Shown here piece after piece: positions 17,321 to 27,098 of a stretch of 64,000 nt of DNA. The notes under the pieces are model-generated. The model had not been told where the DNA came from, did no database searches, and worked only from the letters and a program-made list of their open reading frames with translations. Every line of letters begins with the position of its first letter. Positions within the stretch are counted from its first letter, which is position 1. Origin of the DNA: an uncultured Cohaesibacter sp. (lineage in GTDB: Bacteria > Pseudomonadota > Alphaproteobacteria > Rhizobiales > Cohaesibacteraceae); the NCBI RefSeq assembly GCF_963667045.1, contig NZ_OY762934.1:682001-746000 (forward strand), read 5' to 3'. The position numbers and the translations under genes are program-made.

Positions 17321-18700
17321 TCACCCGTCCTTGCGGACGCGCCGCGACGGTTCCTTCATGGTGACAAGTTCTTCGGCTGCGGTCGGATGAACGGCAACCG
17401 TTGCGTCAAAGTCGGCCTTGGTCGCGCCCATCTTGATGGCGATGCCGAGAAGCTGGGACATCTCGCCCGCATCAGGGCCAAGAATGTGACAACCGACCAC
17501 CTTGCCGCTGTCGGACGCGACGATGATCTTCATCAGCATCTTTTCGTCGTTGCCTGCCAGCGTATTCTTCATCGGGCGGAACTTGGCCGAATAGATGTCG
17601 AGATTGCCGAAAGCATCCTTGGCTTGCGCTTCCGTCATGCCGACCGTGCCGATTTCGGGCTGGGTGAAAACGGCGGTGGCGATATTCTCGTAATCCGTGG
17701 TGGTCGGATTGTTGTTGAACAGGGTTTCTGCGAGCGCTGCCCCTTCCCGGATGGCGACAGGCGTGAGGTTGACCCGGTCCGTCACATCACCGACAGCGAA
17801 AATGTGATCCACATTTGTGCGGTTGTATTCATCGACCTTGATGGCACCGTTGCGACCGAGCTCGACGCCGACCTTGTTGAGGCCAAGCCCGTTGGTATAG
17901 GGCGAACGCCCGATGGCCGAGAGCACCTGATCGGCCTGTAACGTCCGACCGGCAATCGTCTTGACCGTCAGGCCATTGTCGTGCTTTTCGACAGAAGCCA
18001 GATTGTCCTCTGTGATGATCTTGATACCGCGCCCTTCCATTTCCTCGTGCAGGGTCGCGCGGATTTCATCATCAAAGCCGCGCAGGATTTCCTCGCCCCG
18101 GTAAAGCACGGTGGTTTCCGCTCCCAACCCGTTGAAGATGCAAGCAAATTCAAGGGCGATATAGCCAGCACCGACGACAACCACACGGTCAGGCATCGTG
18201 TCCAGATGGAAGACTTCGTTGGAGGTGATGAGATGCTCCACACCGGGTAGATCCTGCGGCATGTTCGGACGGCCACCCGTTGCCACCAGAATATATTTGG
18301 CAGTTACATGGCGCTCCTCGCGGGACAGCCAGATCCGGTGCGGCGCCTGAATTTCGGCACGAGACTGGATGACCTCGACATTGTGCCGCTCGAGATTCTT
18401 GATATAGAGACCATTGAGACGATCAATTTCGGCATCCTTGCGTTTGATGAGTGTCGACCAGTCAAACGATGTTTCGCCAACGGTCCAGCCGAATCCGGCG
18501 GCATCGGCAAAATCATGGGAAAATTTGGAAGCGTAGACCATGAGCTTCTTGGGTACGCATCCCCGGATCACGCATGTCCCGCCAACACGATATTCTTCGG
18601 CGACGGCCACCCTTGCGCCGTAGGTTGCGGCCATACGGGCCGCCCGGACACCGCCGGAGCCAGCGCCGATCACAAACAGATCATAATCATAGTCGCTCAT
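17321..18700 (-). CDS. gor: Glutathione-disulfide reductase
   Basis: 459 residues, normal length. FAD site FVIGAGSGGVRAAR near the N-terminus, redox-active disulfide GGTCVIRGCVPKKL (about residues 40-53), NADPH site VVGAGYIALEFACIFNGLGAETTV, and the C-terminal active-site motif HPTAAEELVTM. It keeps glutathione reduced using NADPH in the cytoplasm. The ATG at 18700 has AAGAGG upstream; 12 open codons further upstream are not conserved-looking. First gene of a probable gor-GNAT(-cyclotransferase) operon. Confidence 0.95.
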   Translation of the reverse strand: MSDYDYDLFVIGAGSGGVRAARMAATYGARVAVAEEYRVGGTCVIRGCVPKKLMVYASKFSHDFADAAGFGWTVGETSFDWSTLIKRKDAEIDRLNGLYIKNLERHNVEVIQSRAEIQAPHRIWLSREERHVTAKYILVATGGRPNMPQDLPGVEHLITSNEVFHLDTMPDRVVVVGAGYIALEFACIFNGLGAETTVLYRGEEILRGFDDEIRATLHEEMEGRGIKIITEDNLASVEKHDNGLTVKTIAGRTLQADQVLSAIGRSPYTNGLGLNKVGVELGRNGAIKVDEYNRTNVDHIFAVGDVTDRVNLTPVAIREGAALAETLFNNNPTTTDYENIATAVFTQPEIGTVGMTEAQAKDAFGNLDIYSAKFRPMKNTLAGNDEKMLMKIIVASDSGKVVGCHILGPDAGEMSQLLGIAIKMGATKADFDATVAVHPTAAEELVTMKEPSRRVRKDG

Positions 18701-18924
18701 AGTCTTGCCTCTTAAATTTTTGACAGTCGCAAGCATCCCGACGCAAGAACGAACGGATACTCTTCTTCATGCTGCAACAACAGTCTCCCGGTTTGAACAT
18801 AATGAGACTGGGCGGGAATGAAAGAGCCGGAGGGAAATTAATTCTCAACTTGCGTACACACAAACATATCCTAGCCAAGCTCTGACGACCGTCCACTTGC
18901 TACCCGCAGCACCAATACCGCATG

Positions 18925-18960
18925 AAAAAGGCACGGCTCCCTATTTGGGCCCGTGCCTTT
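18925..18960 (-). terminator. Terminator after the DUF2059 gene
   Basis: Stem AAAGGCACGG / CCGTGCCTTT (18927-18936 and 18951-18960) with an inner imperfect stem. The A run at 18925-18929 reads as a T run on the minus strand, placing it correctly downstream of the DUF2059 gene that ends at 18992. Confidence 0.85.
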
Positions 18961-18991
18961 AACAAATTGCTTCAAATAGCCACAGTCCATC

Positions 18992-19537
18992 CTATTCGGA
19001 GAATTTGTAGCCCTTGGTGTTCAGCTTTTCCTTGGCCGCCTTGACGATGAGGTTCGTCATGATCGCGGAGAACTCCTGAATGCCGCGAACGGATTCGCCA
19101 AGAATGCGCGGCTGGTAGCTGGCAAACTTCTGACCGGTCGGGGTCTTGAAGAACGCCAGTACTTCCTTGAGTTCGTCTTCCTTCAGGTAGCGTGTCCAGG
19201 CCACGGCAACCGACTGGGCCATCTGGTCGTTGTCATCCTTGTACTGCTGCGCGATTTCATCGACAGTCGCAATGATGTCCTTTTCAGCAGACGGATTTTC
19301 GCGGATCAGCCACCGTTTGGAATTCAGCACGATGTTTCTCAGCGCATCTGAATAGGCGGGCAGAGTGCCTGTCTGTTTCACGACCGCGATGGCCGCCTGC
19401 AAATGCGTATCAACCGCTACTGGCTGAGCGGCATTGGCGTCGGCGTTCGTTTTGGCATCCTGAGCCAGGGCAGAAGCAGACATGCCTGCGCAGACCACAA
19501 CAGCCGACAGCATGGAAGCAAGGGCAGATTTTTTCAT
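18992..19537 (-). CDS. Secreted DUF2059 domain protein
   Basis: 181 residues with a clear signal peptide (KKSALASMLSAVVVCAGMSASALAQ). The mature part is helical and ends with the DUF2059 pattern: YLKEDELKEVLAFFKTPTGQKFASYQPRI. The family is periplasmic, widespread in Gram-negative bacteria and functionally undefined. It lies 48 bases downstream of rpiA on the same strand, so it may be read from the same message; a terminator follows. Confidence 0.85.
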   Translation of the reverse strand: MKKSALASMLSAVVVCAGMSASALAQDAKTNADANAAQPVAVDTHLQAAIAVVKQTGTLPAYSDALRNIVLNSKRWLIRENPSAEKDIIATVDEIAQQYKDDNDQMAQSVAVAWTRYLKEDELKEVLAFFKTPTGQKFASYQPRILGESVRGIQEFSAIMTNLIVKAAKEKLNTKGYKFSE

Positions 19538-19585
19538 GTTTCAGTCCTTTTGCGAAAATCCTAGACTTTTCTCAAACTAGATGTT

Positions 19586-20284
19586 TCAGCTGGCCGGCTC
19601 GATAATCGAAACACCGTCTGCGCCAGCCACAACGGCTTTGGAGGCGATGCCAATGAACAACCCGGTTTCCACAACACCCGGAATCGCCCGCAAAGCCGCG
19701 TCCAAACCCTCTACATCAGAAATACGGCCAAATGTGGCATCAATGATATAATGCTTGCCATCTGTCACAAAATTCGAGCCATCGGCGGCCTTGCGCAGGC
19801 TCAGCGCGCCTTGCATGCCATAATGGTCGCACACCTTCTGAACGGCGATCATCGTCGAGCCCAACCCAAACGGCATGACCTCGATCGGCAGCGGGAACGC
19901 GCCAAGGGTGTCGACGATCTTGGACTTGTCGGCAATGACAATCATGTTGGCAGAAGCGGACGCAACGATCTTCTCGCGCAGCAGCGCACCACCGCCCCCC
20001 TTGATCAAACGCATTTGCGGGTCGATTTCATCGGCGCCATCAACGGTCAGATCAAGCTCGGGGGTTTCTTCGAGCGTTGTCAGCGGCACGCCGTTCTTCT
20101 TGCACAATTCAGCGGTTCTCTCGGAGGTTGGAACGCCAATCACCTTCATGCCGGCGGCAACCTTTTCTCCAAGCAGTTCAACGAAGTGAAGAGCCGTCGA
20201 CCCGGTTCCGATACCGAGCTTCATTCCATCCTCAACAAATTCCAGTGCGGCGGCGGCGGCCTGTCTCTTAAGCTGTTCACTCAT
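19586..20284 (-). CDS. rpiA: Ribose-5-phosphate isomerase A
   Basis: 232 residues. Family motifs [40 protein letters not shown] and the catalytic Glu/Lys context are all present. The enzyme interconverts ribose 5-phosphate and ribulose 5-phosphate in the pentose phosphate pathway. The ATG at 20284 begins [17 protein letters not shown], typical for rhizobial RpiA; about 52 open codons further upstream are not part of the family. Divergent from gph. Confidence 0.95.
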   Translation of the reverse strand: MSEQLKRQAAAAALEFVEDGMKLGIGTGSTALHFVELLGEKVAAGMKVIGVPTSERTAELCKKNGVPLTTLEETPELDLTVDGADEIDPQMRLIKGGGGALLREKIVASASANMIVIADKSKIVDTLGAFPLPIEVMPFGLGSTMIAVQKVCDHYGMQGALSLRKAADGSNFVTDGKHYIIDATFGRISDVEGLDAALRAIPGVVETGLFIGIASKAVVAGADGVSIIEPAS

Positions 20285-20610
20285 GGCTATAAACTTCTTT
20301 CTATTCGGTCCTGCGGGCCCGCTGCCACACGTCTGCCTGACAGCGGCTTGGCTCCACCCGGGGCGGTTGAGCGGCAAATCCTGCGCATTTGCCTGCGGCC
20401 ACCCTGCTTCGCTCATATCACGCCACCAACGGGACGCCAAGTGCCCTAAAGGGACTTGCCGTCAAGTCTGGTCTCGTTTTTCGAATAATCTGGATTTTTT
20501 GGCCATGATTTGGCAAATTGCCATCTATCGATGGACGGTGATCGCCTCTTCAACCGGGATGCTATTTACCTGACTGTATTGCTTTATTCGAATTTGACGG
20601 AAACCAATTC
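20285..20610. other. Divergent intergenic region rpiA / gph
   Basis: About 326 bases without a supported gene. It holds two small dyads: GGCAAAT...ATTTGCC (20373-20379 and 20387-20393) and a CAAGTgCCC-TAAA-GGGaCTTG hairpin (20438-20457). Either could be an operator or a leader hairpin of rpiA; neither has a T run. The gph side (20500-20600) is AT-rich and probably carries its promoter. Confidence 0.5.
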
Positions 20611-21288
20611 ATGACTGCTGGCCCCTTTTCCTGCATCCTGTTTGATCTCGACGGCACACTGGTGGATACCGCACCAGACCTGACAGGCGCACTCAACCAT
20701 GTTCTGGCGCAGCATGATCTGCCACCCTTCACTGTCGAGAAGGTCCGCAACACGGTCGGCTTTGGTGCAAGGATCACACTGGAGCGCAGCTTTGCCCATT
20801 ATGAACACCCGATCACGGACGACGATCTCGATCTTGCCCACGCGCTTTTCCTTGCCCACTACAGCGACAATATCTGCAAGGACAGCCAGCTCTTCCCCGG
20901 CGTGATCGACGTTCTGAAAGACTTCAAGGCCAACGGCATTGCGATGGGAGTCTGTACCAACAAGACCGAACATCTCTCCGTCGACCTGCTGGACCAGATT
21001 GGTGTCGCTTGCTATTTCGACACCATCTGCGGCTCGGACACCGTGCCCAACAAGAAACCACACCCGGACCACATCTACACGGCCATCAGCCGCGCTGGCG
21101 GAGTTTGCGAGCGAACGATCATGATCGGCGACAGTCAGGCCGATGTCGAAGCGGCAAGAGCTGCCAACATCCCGGTGATCGTCATGAGCTATGGTTACAC
21201 GGCGACACCTTCAAGCGAACTGGGTGCCGACCTTGTGCTGGACAGCTTCGCCGATATCCCGAGCGCCCTTGCCAACTGGCCAGTCTGA
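20611..21288 (+). CDS. gph: HAD-family phosphatase, probable phosphoglycolate phosphatase
   Basis: 225 residues. The HAD nucleophile motif FDLDGTLVDTAPDL is at residues 10-23, motif II in GVCTNKTE, and the C-terminal GDSQADVEAARAANIPVIVMSYGY motif with a helical cap between. The combination fits the Gph subgroup, which removes 2-phosphoglycolate formed during DNA repair or oxygenase reactions. Substrate assignment within the HAD family is always uncertain. Divergent from rpiA; a functional link through sugar phosphates is plausible. Confidence 0.85.
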   Translation: MTAGPFSCILFDLDGTLVDTAPDLTGALNHVLAQHDLPPFTVEKVRNTVGFGARITLERSFAHYEHPITDDDLDLAHALFLAHYSDNICKDSQLFPGVIDVLKDFKANGIAMGVCTNKTEHLSVDLLDQIGVACYFDTICGSDTVPNKKPHPDHIYTAISRAGGVCERTIMIGDSQADVEAARAANIPVIVMSYGYTATPSSELGADLVLDSFADIPSALANWPV

Positions 21289-21409
21289 GGGCCCGCCCCC
21301 CGTGCAGGTCCAGACCTGACGATCTCGCCTGCTCCGCATGCTGCCGGCATTGTTCGGCAAACCGGTGCTCTCGTTTCATTGGAAATGGTTGACAAGACAG
21401 AGGGCGCGA

Positions 21410-22066
21410 TCAGGCGCTCTTGCGCCGCTTCTCGGCAGAGGCAATCAGGTGTCCCTTGACCCGATTGATATGCTCGGACAGAAGCCGCCCTGCCAGATAG
21501 GCATCCCTCATATGGGCGGCATCAATCATGGCCTGATGCTGCCTGAGAGAGAGATCCTGCGCATCGCGTGACAGGGTGAGATGGAGTCTCACATAGCGAT
21601 CGGCATTGTCGTGAACGCGCTTGAGTAGCTTGATGGTGGTGGGCTTGTTGGCTGCACGATAGAGCGCGACGTGGAATTGCCAGTTGAGAGGCCCCCAGTC
21701 CTTGACGTCCGCCTTGCGCATGGTTTCCAGACATTCCTGCGCTTCGGCAAGATCCTCGTCGGTTATGGCTGCCACAGAATGCTCGAAGAGCCAGACCTCG
21801 ATCATGGTGCGGATCTCGAACAGTTCCTCGATCTCGGATGGTTCCAGCCGTGTGACCTCGGCTCCCTTGTGGGAGACAAGCGTGATCAGGCCCTCTGCTT
21901 CCAAAAGCCGCAGCGCTTCGCGCACAGGAATGCGACTTACTCCCAGCTGGCTGGCTATTGCCTCCTGCCGGATCTGCTCACCTTCCTTGATTGCGCCGCT
22001 CTGAATGCGCTTGCGCAGTTCGTCTGCCACAATGCTGGTTGTGGTTCGTCTTTGCATTTGAGCCAT
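21410..22066 (-). CDS. GntR-family transcriptional regulator, FCD (FadR) subgroup
   Basis: 218 residues. The N-terminal winged helix (IVADELRKRIQSGAIKEGEQIRQEAIASQLGVSRIPVREALRLLEAEGLI) is followed by an all-helical FCD ligand domain with the metal-binding His/Asp pattern (WQFHVALYRAAN, HQAMIDAAHMRD). FCD regulators sense small carboxylates or sugar acids. The gene is downstream of fumC on the same strand (280-base gap), so fumarate metabolism or another carboxylate pathway may be its target; that is inference. ATG codons at 22066 and 22057 are both possible starts. Confidence 0.9.
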   Translation of the reverse strand: MAQMQRRTTTSIVADELRKRIQSGAIKEGEQIRQEAIASQLGVSRIPVREALRLLEAEGLITLVSHKGAEVTRLEPSEIEELFEIRTMIEVWLFEHSVAAITDEDLAEAQECLETMRKADVKDWGPLNWQFHVALYRAANKPTTIKLLKRVHDNADRYVRLHLTLSRDAQDLSLRQHQAMIDAAHMRDAYLAGRLLSEHINRVKGHLIASAEKRRKSA

Positions 22067-22345
22067 TTGGCTTATTCCAAGTCATGACTACGGCTCTTTC
22101 GCGGGGGATGGCCGTTATTATCTGCAAGGTTCGTTTAGAACACCGAACCAAATTCATAAGAAAAAGCTATCATGAAAAATTCGGTCCGGTCGAGAAAAAA
22201 CGTATCAATACAGACTGGCGAAACAGACTTCGATGGACCGTTGCCTATCTCTGTGCTGGCCGTGGAAAAACCCCAACAGGAATAGGCAACAGGATTGTCA
22301 TACGGGATGCCAATCACCCCTTGAAATGTGACTGGAGGCCTGGCT

Positions 22346-23737
22346 TCATTGCGGGGCGATCATCTTCTCCGGCCGAACCCAAAGATCATAGTCATCTGCC
22401 GAGACATAACCCAGCTTGACGGCTTCTTCCTTGAGGGTCGTGCCGTTCTTGTGCGCTGTTTTGGCGATTTTGGTCGCATTGTCATAGCCGATGTGAGGAG
22501 CAAGGGCGGTGACCAGCATCAGCGAGCGCTGCATCAGAGCACTGATCTGCTCTTCGTTGGCCTTGATGCCGACGACGCACTTGTCGGTGAAGCTGGTGGC
22601 AGCGTCGGTCAACAGCCGGATGGACTGGATGGTGTTGTAGGCGATGATCGGCTTGAACACGTTAAGCTCGAAATGCCCCTGCGAACCGGCCATGGAAACT
22701 GCGGCATTGTTGCCCATCACCTGAGTACAAACCATGGTCATGGCTTCGCACTGGGTCGGGTTGACCTTGCCAGGCATGATCGACGACCCCGGCTCGTTCT
22801 CTGGCAATGAAATCTCGCCAAGCCCGGACCGTGGCCCGGAGCCGAGCAGACGGATGTCACTGGCAATCTTGAACAGGCTTGCAGCCAGCGTGTTGAGCAT
22901 GCCATGGGCTTCAACCATGGCGTCGTGAGTTGCCAGCGCTTCGAACTTGTTGGGCGCGGTGATGAAGGGTAATCCCGTGTAGGTGGCCACTTCCTCAGCA
23001 AATGTCTCCGCAAAGCCGATCTTGGCATTCAGCCCGGTTCCGACAGCCGTCCCGCCCTGAGCAAGCGCATAGAGCGCGGGCAGAGCGCTGGAAACACGGC
23101 GAATACCATTTTCGACCATCGCGGCATAGCCCGAGAATTCCTGTCCCAGCGTCAGCGGGGTAGCGTCTTGCAAATGGGTCCGGCCAATCTTGATGATATC
23201 CTTGAAGCTCTCGGATTTTTCTGCCAAGGCGGCATGCAGCTTTTCAAGCGCCGGAATGAGATGATTGCGGATTTGCTCGGCGGTGGCAATGTGCATTGCC
23301 GTCGGGAAGGTGTCATTGGAAGACTGGCTGCGGTTGCAATGATCATTCGGGTGAACGGGATCCTTTGAGCCCAGAACTCCACCAAGCAACGCGATGGCGC
23401 GATTGGAGATCACCTCATTGGCATTCATGTTCGACTGCGTGCCGGAGCCGGTCTGCCAGACAGAAAGCGGGAAGTGGTCGTTGAGCTTGCCCTCAGCCAC
23501 CTCCTCGGCGGCGCTGATGATGGCGTTACCGATACGGGGTTCGATATTGTCGAGCGCCAGATTGGCTCGCGCAGCCGACAGCTTGATGATGCCGAGAGCC
23601 CGGATGATCGGCGCGGGCATGGTTTCTTCCCCGATTGGAAAATTGATTAGGGACCGAGCGGTTTGGGCTCCGTAATATTTGTTTGCAGGAACCTCAAGTG
23701 GACCAAAGGAATCCGTTTCCACACGCACATTGCTCAT
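22346..23737 (-). CDS. fumC: Fumarate hydratase, class II
   Basis: 463 residues, normal for FumC. The superfamily signature [16 protein letters not shown], the substrate-site segments [33 protein letters not shown] and [19 protein letters not shown] are all intact. The enzyme interconverts fumarate and malate in the citric acid cycle without an Fe-S cluster, so it resists oxidative stress. A class I fumarase gene lies 1 kb further on in the opposite direction, giving the cell two unrelated enzymes for this step. An inverted repeat lies upstream at 23810-23838. Confidence 0.96.
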   Translation of the reverse strand: MSNVRVETDSFGPLEVPANKYYGAQTARSLINFPIGEETMPAPIIRALGIIKLSAARANLALDNIEPRIGNAIISAAEEVAEGKLNDHFPLSVWQTGSGTQSNMNANEVISNRAIALLGGVLGSKDPVHPNDHCNRSQSSNDTFPTAMHIATAEQIRNHLIPALEKLHAALAEKSESFKDIIKIGRTHLQDATPLTLGQEFSGYAAMVENGIRRVSSALPALYALAQGGTAVGTGLNAKIGFAETFAEEVATYTGLPFITAPNKFEALATHDAMVEAHGMLNTLAASLFKIASDIRLLGSGPRSGLGEISLPENEPGSSIMPGKVNPTQCEAMTMVCTQVMGNNAAVSMAGSQGHFELNVFKPIIAYNTIQSIRLLTDAATSFTDKCVVGIKANEEQISALMQRSLMLVTALAPHIGYDNATKIAKTAHKNGTTLKEEAVKLGYVSADDYDLWVRPEKMIAPQ

Positions 23738-23809
23738 GTTTCTCTCCCGTCATGACTATTGGACATGACTATAAAAAGGCTTCAAAAGAAGCTGATTGGT
23801 TTTCTTTCG

Positions 23810-23838
23810 ACTCTTTTAGTCGGTCCAGTCAAAAGAGT
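23810..23838. repeat. Inverted repeat upstream of fumC
   Basis: ACTCTTTT (23810-23817) and AAAAGAGT (23831-23838) are perfect 8-base arms, and the 13-base centre holds AGTC...AGTC. It is about 75 bases upstream of the fumC start and not followed by a T run. An operator is the simplest explanation; the binding protein is unknown. Confidence 0.45.
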
Positions 23839-23919
23839 TCAGTCCCATCCTTACATGTGTGGTCGATCTGAGCGACGTCAAGTGTCTGCCCCCAATAGCT
23901 GTTCATGCGCGAAATAATA

Positions 23920-23945
23920 AAGGCCACCTCATAGGAGATGGCCTT
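23920..23945 (-). terminator. Hairpin after the DsrE-like gene
   Basis: Arms AAGGCCAcCTC and GAGaTGGCCTT (23920-23930 and 23935-23945), a stem of about 10 pairs with one mismatch. The AATAATAA stretch at 23913-23920 gives a weak T-rich tail on the minus strand. It lies 33 bases after the DsrE-like gene's stop. Confidence 0.65.
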
Positions 23946-23978
23946 CTAAAAAGTCGCAGCGTATTTAGCCAGCAATCA

Positions 23979-24353
23979 TCAGGTCAGCTGAAGGCTGCCT
24001 TTTGCGCCCATCAGCATCGGAATGACCTCCTCCGCCGAAATAACCTGCATGCGCTCGTCGATTTCCTCATCGGCGACGCCATTGTGAACCATGCAGGCCT
24101 TGCAGACCAGAATCTGGCCGCCCAGCTTGAAGAACTCTTCTTGAAGCGGCAGAGCTGGCTGGAACGGAGCGCCGATATCGATGCCTTCCAGTGCGCCCTT
24201 CTTTGCCAGGTGAACTGCATCCACCATCAGCATGATCGTGGCACTATGCCCCTGAGCCAGGGCCTGAACACCCATGGTGTATGCCACAGTCACCTTGTTG
24301 GGATCGTCAGCGTTGCTGAACAGTGTGCTGACATAATCGGTTTGTTTGGCCAT
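23979..24353 (-). CDS. DsrE/DsrF-like family protein
   Basis: 124 residues. The fold pattern of DsrE-like proteins is visible: KVTVAYTMGVQALAQGHSATIMLMVDAVHLAKKG, then a Cys-containing loop GGQILVCKACMVHNGV and a C-terminal ISAEEVIPMLMGA helix. The Cys pair (CKAC) could carry a persulfide or a redox role, as in sulfur-relay relatives. Its exact task is unknown. It sits between two fumarase genes, divergent from class I fumarase; no sulfur-oxidation genes are present in the window. Confidence 0.8.
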   Translation of the reverse strand: MAKQTDYVSTLFSNADDPNKVTVAYTMGVQALAQGHSATIMLMVDAVHLAKKGALEGIDIGAPFQPALPLQEEFFKLGGQILVCKACMVHNGVADEEIDERMQVISAEEVIPMLMGAKGSLQLT

Positions 24354-24771
24354 TATTTCGTCCTTACAGAATTTTGAAATGGAGTTTGAGCCGTGGTAAA
24401 AGACGCGCCGCGGCCCGTAGTAAAGCTCGCTATATTATTTATTTCTTATATTAGAACATATCAATAGAACAATTTGACACAGTCTGGATGTTTGTGAGTT
24501 CCTTCCAGAAAATCCACCATCTGGGAACAGATGCGCACCCGGCCTCGCTACGGCGGGCTGATGTGAACAAAACTGCCCAAAATTTGGCACCGCTTTTACC
24601 ATAAGAAGGACTTGAAATTGAGTACAAAGCCTTGCACTCATTGATTTGCGGATTCTCCTTTGCACAGAGGTGATACCGATCAAAGACAGATCACCCCATT
24701 GATGCAATCAGATCACCATATAACGGAAACGGGTGGCACCCCGTCATCGGAACTGCAAACAAGGACCGAAA
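24354..24771. other. Divergent intergenic region DsrE-like / class I fumarase
   Basis: About 418 bases, AT-rich around 24430-24470. It must hold both promoters. A direct half-site pair TTGAT-GCA-ATCAG near 24698 resembles an FNR/Anr box but has only three bases in the middle, so I do not call it. No open frame in it is convincing. Confidence 0.5.
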
Positions 24772-26388
24772 ATGAGCACTAACGCATATAAGCTCTTTCC
24801 CATGGGAAAGGATAAAACCCCTTATCGCAAACTGACCTCCGATTATGTTTCGGTTGAGTCTTTCAAGGGCAAAGATGTTCTTGTGGTGGAAGAAGAAGGC
24901 ATCCGCCTTTTGTGCGAACAGGCGTTTATCGACATCGCCCATCTTCTGCGCCCGGAACATCTGGCACAGCTGCAGAAGATTCTGGAAGATGACGAAGCAA
25001 CCAACAACGACAAGTTCGTTGCGCTCGACCTGCTCAAGAACGCCTGCATTTCTTCCGCAGGCATATTGCCAATGTGCCAGGACACCGGCACCGGCATCGT
25101 CGTCGGCAAGAAGGGCAAGAATGTCTGGGTAGAAGGCGACGAGGAAGCCGCTCTCAGCCAGGGCGTGTTTGACGCCTACGACAAGAAGAACCTGCGTTAC
25201 AGCCAGCTCGCCCCGCTCAGCATGTTCGAGGAAAAGAACACCGCCAACAACCTGCCAGCACAGATCGACATCTTCTCCGAAGGTGAAGATGCCTACAAGT
25301 TCCTGTTCATGGCCAAAGGCGGCGGGTCTGCCAACAAGACCTTCCTCTATCAGGGCACCCCTTCCCTGTTGACCAAAGACCGTCTGCTGGCCTTCCTTGA
25401 AGAAAAGATCAAGACGCTCGGTACGGCTGCCTGCCCTCCATACCATCTGGCCATCACGGTTGGCGGTCTGTCCGCAGAACTCAATCTGAAGACCACCAAG
25501 CTGGCGTCCGCTCACTATTATGACGAACTTCCGACCGAAGGGTCCGAGATGGCAAATGCCTTCCGCGATCTGGAAATGGAAGAGGAAATCCTGAAGCTCG
25601 CCCGCGGCACCGGCATCGGCGCCCAGTTCGGCGGCAAATATTTCTGCCACGACGTCCGCGTCATCCGCCTGCCACGCCATGGCGCATCCCTGCCGATCTC
25701 CATCGGCGTTTCCTGCTCGGCTGACCGTCAGTGCAAGGGCAAGATCACCAAGGACGGCGTTTTCATCGAAGAGCTGGAAACCAATCCGGCACAGTATCTG
25801 CCGGAAGTGGACGAGGAAGCACTGGGCGGCGACGTCGTCAAGCTCGACCTCAACCTGCCAATGGCTGAACAGCTCGCCGTTCTGACCCAATATCCGGTCA
25901 AGACCCGCCTCAGCCTTTCCGGCCCGCTCATCGTGGCTCGAGATCTGGCGCATGCCAAGATCCGCGCTCGACTGGAAGCCGGTGAGCCGATGCCTGAATA
26001 TCTGAAGAACCATCCGGTCTATTATGCTGGCCCGGCCAAGACCCCTGCCAACTATGCATCCGGCTCCTTCGGCCCGACCACCGCTGGCCGCATGGACAGC
26101 TTCGTTGATCAGTTCCAGTCCTTCGGCGGCTCCATGATCATGCTGGCAAAGGGCAACCGCTCTAAAGCGGTGACCAATGCCTGCGCGAAACATGGCGGTT
26201 TCTATCTTGGCTCCATCGGCGGCCCGGCTGCCCGCCTTGCCAAGGATTGCATCAAGAAAGTCGAGTGCGTCGAATATCCTGAACTCGGCATGGAAGCTGT
26301 CTGGCGCATTGAAGTGGAAGATTTCCCGGCCTTTATCGTCGTCGACGACAAAGGCAACGACTTCTTCGCTGAACTGAACCTGGGATAA
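24772..26388 (+). CDS. Fumarate hydratase, class I (iron-sulfur)
   Basis: 538 residues, the size of single-chain FumA/FumB enzymes in which the alpha and beta domains are joined. Candidate cluster cysteines are in PMCQDTGT and in the stretch [13 protein letters not shown]; the C-terminal swivel domain ([37 protein letters not shown]) is also complete. It interconverts fumarate and malate and is oxygen-sensitive through its [4Fe-4S] cluster. The ATG at 24772 has AAGGA six bases upstream. Its closeness to fumC suggests alternative use under low iron or oxidative stress versus normal growth. Confidence 0.95.
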   Translation: MSTNAYKLFPMGKDKTPYRKLTSDYVSVESFKGKDVLVVEEEGIRLLCEQAFIDIAHLLRPEHLAQLQKILEDDEATNNDKFVALDLLKNACISSAGILPMCQDTGTGIVVGKKGKNVWVEGDEEAALSQGVFDAYDKKNLRYSQLAPLSMFEEKNTANNLPAQIDIFSEGEDAYKFLFMAKGGGSANKTFLYQGTPSLLTKDRLLAFLEEKIKTLGTAACPPYHLAITVGGLSAELNLKTTKLASAHYYDELPTEGSEMANAFRDLEMEEEILKLARGTGIGAQFGGKYFCHDVRVIRLPRHGASLPISIGVSCSADRQCKGKITKDGVFIEELETNPAQYLPEVDEEALGGDVVKLDLNLPMAEQLAVLTQYPVKTRLSLSGPLIVARDLAHAKIRARLEAGEPMPEYLKNHPVYYAGPAKTPANYASGSFGPTTAGRMDSFVDQFQSFGGSMIMLAKGNRSKAVTNACAKHGGFYLGSIGGPAARLAKDCIKKVECVEYPELGMEAVWRIEVEDFPAFIVVDDKGNDFFAELNLG

Positions 26389-26431
26389 TTTCGGCTTGCC
26401 ATTAAGCCGGAGATCCACCTAAAAAAATGCT

Positions 26432-26461
26432 GGCCCGATCTTACAAGGTCGGGCCTGTTTT
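26432..26461 (+). terminator. Terminator after class I fumarase
   Basis: Arms GGCCCGATC and GGTCGGGCC (26432-26440 and 26447-26455, one G-T type mismatch) with a TTACAA loop, followed by TGTTTTGATTTT. Confidence 0.85.
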
Positions 26462-26512
26462 GATTTTGTTGTCCACCTATGCTTTTCATCTGTTCCAGAG
26501 AGGAAAACCACC

Positions 26513-26938
26513 ATGCGCACGAGAACGATCCTTTGTCCCCTTATCGAAAATGGTGGTGCCTATCTGCTCTGCAAAATGCCTTCGCATCGTGGTGTCTTTC
26601 CCGGTCAGTGGGCGCTTTCGGGTGGCGGACTGGAAGAAGGCGAAAACATCGAGGAAGGGCTTCGCCGGGAAATCCGCGAGGAACTGGGCGGGCAACTGGT
26701 CATCGACCGCGTCACACCTTGGACCTTCCGGGATGATACACGCACCAAAGCCTATCCAGATGGCACGACCGAAGAGATCTACATGATCTACCTGATTTTT
26801 GACTGCCATGCGGCCAACCGGGAGATTGCGTTCAACGAAGAGTTTGAGACGGTGGCCTGGGTGCGTCCAGAGGATCTCGCTAGCTATGACCTGAACGAGG
26901 CGACGCGGATCACGCTAAAGGCCAAAGGGCTGTTGTGA
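26513..26938 (+). CDS. nudI: NUDIX hydrolase, NudI-like nucleoside triphosphatase
   Basis: 141 residues. The Nudix box [23 protein letters not shown] matches Gx5Ex7REUxEExGU at about residues 39-61 (quoted here with key residues Gly, Glu, Arg-Glu, Glu-Glu). From memory the whole chain resembles enterobacterial NudI closely and is the same length, including [11 protein letters not shown] and [12 protein letters not shown]. NudI hydrolyses nucleoside triphosphates, preferring pyrimidine deoxynucleotides. Single gene between a terminator and a convergent outer-membrane gene. High likeness to a gammaproteobacterial protein hints at transfer, to be tested. Confidence 0.88.
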   Translation: MRTRTILCPLIENGGAYLLCKMPSHRGVFPGQWALSGGGLEEGENIEEGLRREIREELGGQLVIDRVTPWTFRDDTRTKAYPDGTTEEIYMIYLIFDCHAANREIAFNEEFETVAWVRPEDLASYDLNEATRITLKAKGLL

Positions 26939-27098
26939 AAGCCTGACCGCAAACACGCAGGATAACGCCGAAATCCGCCTTGTCTTCATGTGTTGCTTTA
27001 AAAAACAGATGGAACAGACTGCAATAGCGCAATTATCATGAGATCGACTTCAGCCTGACCTCACAGATTGATTCATCCAACCGGGCGATCTAGTTGAT

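Noticed and set aside
24690-24715. FNR/Anr box in front of class I fumarase
   Set aside because: TTGAT and ATCAG are only three bases apart instead of four, and the right half does not match.
24691-26418. Long open frame of 575 codons antisense to class I fumarase
   Set aside because: It mirrors the fumarase gene; the fumarase sequence is clearly conserved, so the antisense frame is a by-product of codon bias.
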